From positions 1 through 7,577 of the forward strand of contig CAKQWR010000094.1 of NCBI GenBank assembly GCA_934279105.1: 7,577 nucleotides of DNA. Reading direction: 5' to 3'. The position numbers and the translations under genes were made by a program. The notes under the pieces are model-generated. The model was given only the letters and a program-made list of their open reading frames with translations, was not told where the DNA came from and ran no database searches. This document shows, piece by piece, positions 6,073-7,577 of this stretch; positions within the stretch are counted from its first letter, which is position 1, and each line of letters opens with the position of its first letter. This DNA is from an uncultured Oribacterium sp. Lineage in GTDB: Bacteria; Bacillota; Clostridia; Lachnospirales; Lachnospiraceae.

Positions 6073-7407
6073 TTACTCAGCTTCGTCTATCATCGTCAAA
6101 GCCTCTGTTGTTTCAACTTTCCTTTTATCTTCACTCTGCTGTGCTCTTCCACGGTTCTCCGCCAGCTTTTTCAACGCATCCCCGATTTCGGTTGTCGTCG
6201 GAAGGATTTTTTCAGCGATGGTCGTCGTGTTTTCGCGGGCGCCGGTCATCAGCACACGCACACCCATGCGGGCAAACTCGCCGATGATACCGCGGAGCTC
6301 CTGCTGCTCCTCCTTCGGCAGCGACGCCGCGATGCGAAGCATGTCAGCGATCAGGCGGGCCTTATCCTCGAAAAGCTCCGTGAATGTATGTGCACCACCA
6401 GACTGGAACGCGGCAAACAACGTTTCGATAAACAGGATGCGCTGGTCAATGCTGAGTTCCTGCAGCCAGTTCCGCATGCCTCGTTCGGCCGCAAGAGAAG
6501 CGGCTGTGCGGCTCTCCGCATCCACGAAATGATTTCCGTAGACCTGCCAGCTGAGCGGATCATGCTGCATGATGCCCATGCCGACGGCCTGCACCACATG
6601 ATGATCGATATCACTCGTCAGCAGGATGCCGATCAGAGAATTCTCCGGAATCGTAGAAACGATCCGTGGCTGGATCTGCTGATATTCGGCTGATTCCGTA
6701 ATTTCCGGCAGAAATCCCGGACCATCGTTCGTATAGATGCGACAGATCTGCCGACGCACCTCCGAATCACAGAAGGCCGATGCATAGACCGCGAAATTGC
6801 CGCCCTTCGAGTGGCCGCCGACCATCAATCGACAGCATTGCCCGCTGAACAGCTGGTCGAGATAGTGCACCGCGGACTGTTGCCCATGTGTGCGCAGCTG
6901 ATAAGAAAGGTTCATGTCCTCCTTCCAGCCGACGATGGAATCATCCGTGCCGCGATAGGCGACATAAATCGTTTCACGCTCATCCGACGGAAGCTGAATC
7001 CGCGCATGGGTGGCGTCTGCAGAAGCATCCAGTGCAATCGGCACTTCCTTCCCCAGGAGAAACGTGATGGCCGAAAACTGCGCATCCTCCTCTTCGTCGA
7101 TGACATTGACGTAATTTGCGAGTCGCAGATTCTGAAATCGGCGGCTCTCGACGAGATGATCCATCACAAACGGCGCCATATGGTAGAAGGTCGTTTCAGC
7201 CTCCACCTCCTCGCGGGTATGACGCTCGAAGAACGCCGCATAGGCATCGCGAAGCGAAATGCTCTCGCCACTCCCCGGCGCCGGCACGATGCCCTCGAAA
7301 TCGGTATACGCCAGCTCGCTCAGTATAAGGTTATCCACATCGTTGAAGGGGTCCATGCTGAAGGGCACATCCCCTCGCCAGTCCAGATATTCATTGAGAT
7401 TCGCCAT
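6073..7407 (-). CDS. Mbeg1-like (DUF2974) alpha/beta-hydrolase family protein
   Basis: 444 residues with no signal peptide or membrane segment, so probably cytoplasmic. The N-terminus (LDWRGD 8-13, DPFNDVDNLILSELAY 19-34) and the lipase-like core match what I recall of the DUF2974/Mbeg1-like family, which is common in gut Bacillota and has no settled substrate. Core motifs: YRGTDDSIVGWKED (151-164), like the class 3 lipase RGT region; GHSKGG (198-203), the nucleophile elbow with Ser200; TNDGPG (226-231), where Asp228 may be the acid; and QHDPLSW (281-287), where His282 is a candidate base. The last 60 or so residues are charged and probably helical. The ATG at 7405-7407 is preceded by GGAGGTG (7412-7418). 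It is followed closely by mnmA, but this pairing suggests co-transcription rather than a shared pathway. Esterase or lipase activity is inferred from the fold only. Confidence 0.85.
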   Translation of the reverse strand: MANLNEYLDWRGDVPFSMDPFNDVDNLILSELAYTDFEGIVPAPGSGESISLRDAYAAFFERHTREEVEAETTFYHMAPFVMDHLVESRRFQNLRLANYVNVIDEEEDAQFSAITFLLGKEVPIALDASADATHARIQLPSDERETIYVAYRGTDDSIVGWKEDMNLSYQLRTHGQQSAVHYLDQLFSGQCCRLMVGGHSKGGNFAVYASAFCDSEVRRQICRIYTNDGPGFLPEITESAEYQQIQPRIVSTIPENSLIGILLTSDIDHHVVQAVGMGIMQHDPLSWQVYGNHFVDAESRTAASLAAERGMRNWLQELSIDQRILFIETLFAAFQSGGAHTFTELFEDKARLIADMLRIAASLPKEEQQELRGIIGEFARMGVRVLMTGARENTTTIAEKILPTTTEIGDALKKLAENRGRAQQSEDKRKVETTEALTMIDEAE

Positions 7408-7447
7408 ATTACACCTCCGGTCACCTGTAGCGGCCGAAGCACCTCGA

Positions 7448-7577
7448 GGGTACCCGGCACGCTGCTGGGGAATCGTTATGGTAAGCGTTCAGGCAGGGGG
7501 ACCGGAGGGGCGGCAACGGAGGCACAGTACTCCGAGACCGGTGAACTCTAAGCCGGGGACCCTAAGCGGCACTAGGC
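7448..7577. repeat. Structured intergenic element, copy 2 (extended form, reaches window edge)
   Basis: This lies 40 bases upstream of the hydrolase start codon. The arms 7448-7458 and 7552-7562 pair over 10 of 11 positions. Between them are a 5-bp hairpin (7459-7463 with 7484-7488), a 5-bp stem (ACCGG 7501-7505 with CCGGT 7538-7542) and within that another hairpin (CGGAG 7517-7521 with CTCCG 7530-7534). The part from 7502 to 7573 aligns with 4817-4886. No open reading frame of note, tRNA or T-box signal is visible. All minus-strand frames contain stops within the 170 bases upstream of the hydrolase gene, so it is not the end of another gene. The element may continue beyond the window. Confidence 0.6.

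Noticed and set aside
7442..7455. Two overlapping 8-base palindromes (CCTCGAGG and GGGTACCC) resembling a cloning-site remnant
   Set aside because: GGGTACCC is part of a plausible long-range stem, and the flanks look like natural sequence. I see no vector sequence around it.
7408..7577. Known RNA gene or riboswitch upstream of the hydrolase (SRP RNA, RNase P RNA, tmRNA, 6S, SAM, cobalamin, THF)
   Set aside because: The diagnostic conserved strings of these families, such as GGAAG of SRP RNA or the GAGGAAAGTCC of RNase P, are absent. Fragments like CGGCAAC recall SAM riboswitches, but the rest does not fit.

Overview
The window looks like a stretch of core chromosome from a low-to-mid GC Bacillota, most likely a Clostridia member near Lachnospiraceae. 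This rests on remembered resemblance of the GlmM N-terminus, the MnmA cysteine-rich segment and the Mbeg1-like hydrolase to proteins of that group, plus strong AGGAGG-type ribosome binding sites; no search was run. Every convincing gene lies on the minus strand, so transcription runs from high to low coordinates.

Layout in transcription order (right to left). At 7448-7577 is a GC-rich, highly structured non-coding segment. An Mbeg1-like alpha/beta hydrolase gene (6073-7407) follows, and close behind it mnmA (4908-6023), the tRNA 2-thiouridylase. Downstream of mnmA is a second, shorter copy of the structured segment (4809-4888). An AT-rich gap with a plausible promoter then leads into rmlA (3745-4653) and rmlB (2698-3729), which are 15 bases apart and end at a clear intrinsic terminator (2651-2686). 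After a gap holding a diverged 60-base tandem duplication come rmlD (1592-2515) and, 21 bases later, glmM (206-1570). The glmM stop codon is built into a perfect 12-bp inverted repeat (180-208), and the first 33 codons of leuA run off the left edge.

How the genes fit together. RmlA, RmlB and RmlD supply three of the four steps from glucose-1-phosphate to dTDP-L-rhamnose; the epimerase RmlC is not in the window. GlmM makes glucosamine-1-phosphate for UDP-GlcNAc. The central block therefore supplies nucleotide sugars for cell-wall or surface polysaccharide. MnmA (tRNA wobble thiolation), the hydrolase and LeuA (leucine synthesis) are separate housekeeping functions.

The most interesting observation is the structured element found twice in the same orientation, on either side of the hydrolase-mnmA pair. 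The two copies share sequence blocks, and one internal hairpin keeps its pairing although its stem bases differ. I could not assign it to a known RNA family. No mobile element, CRISPR array, tRNA or rRNA gene was recognised, and no gene-free stretch exceeds about 260 bases.
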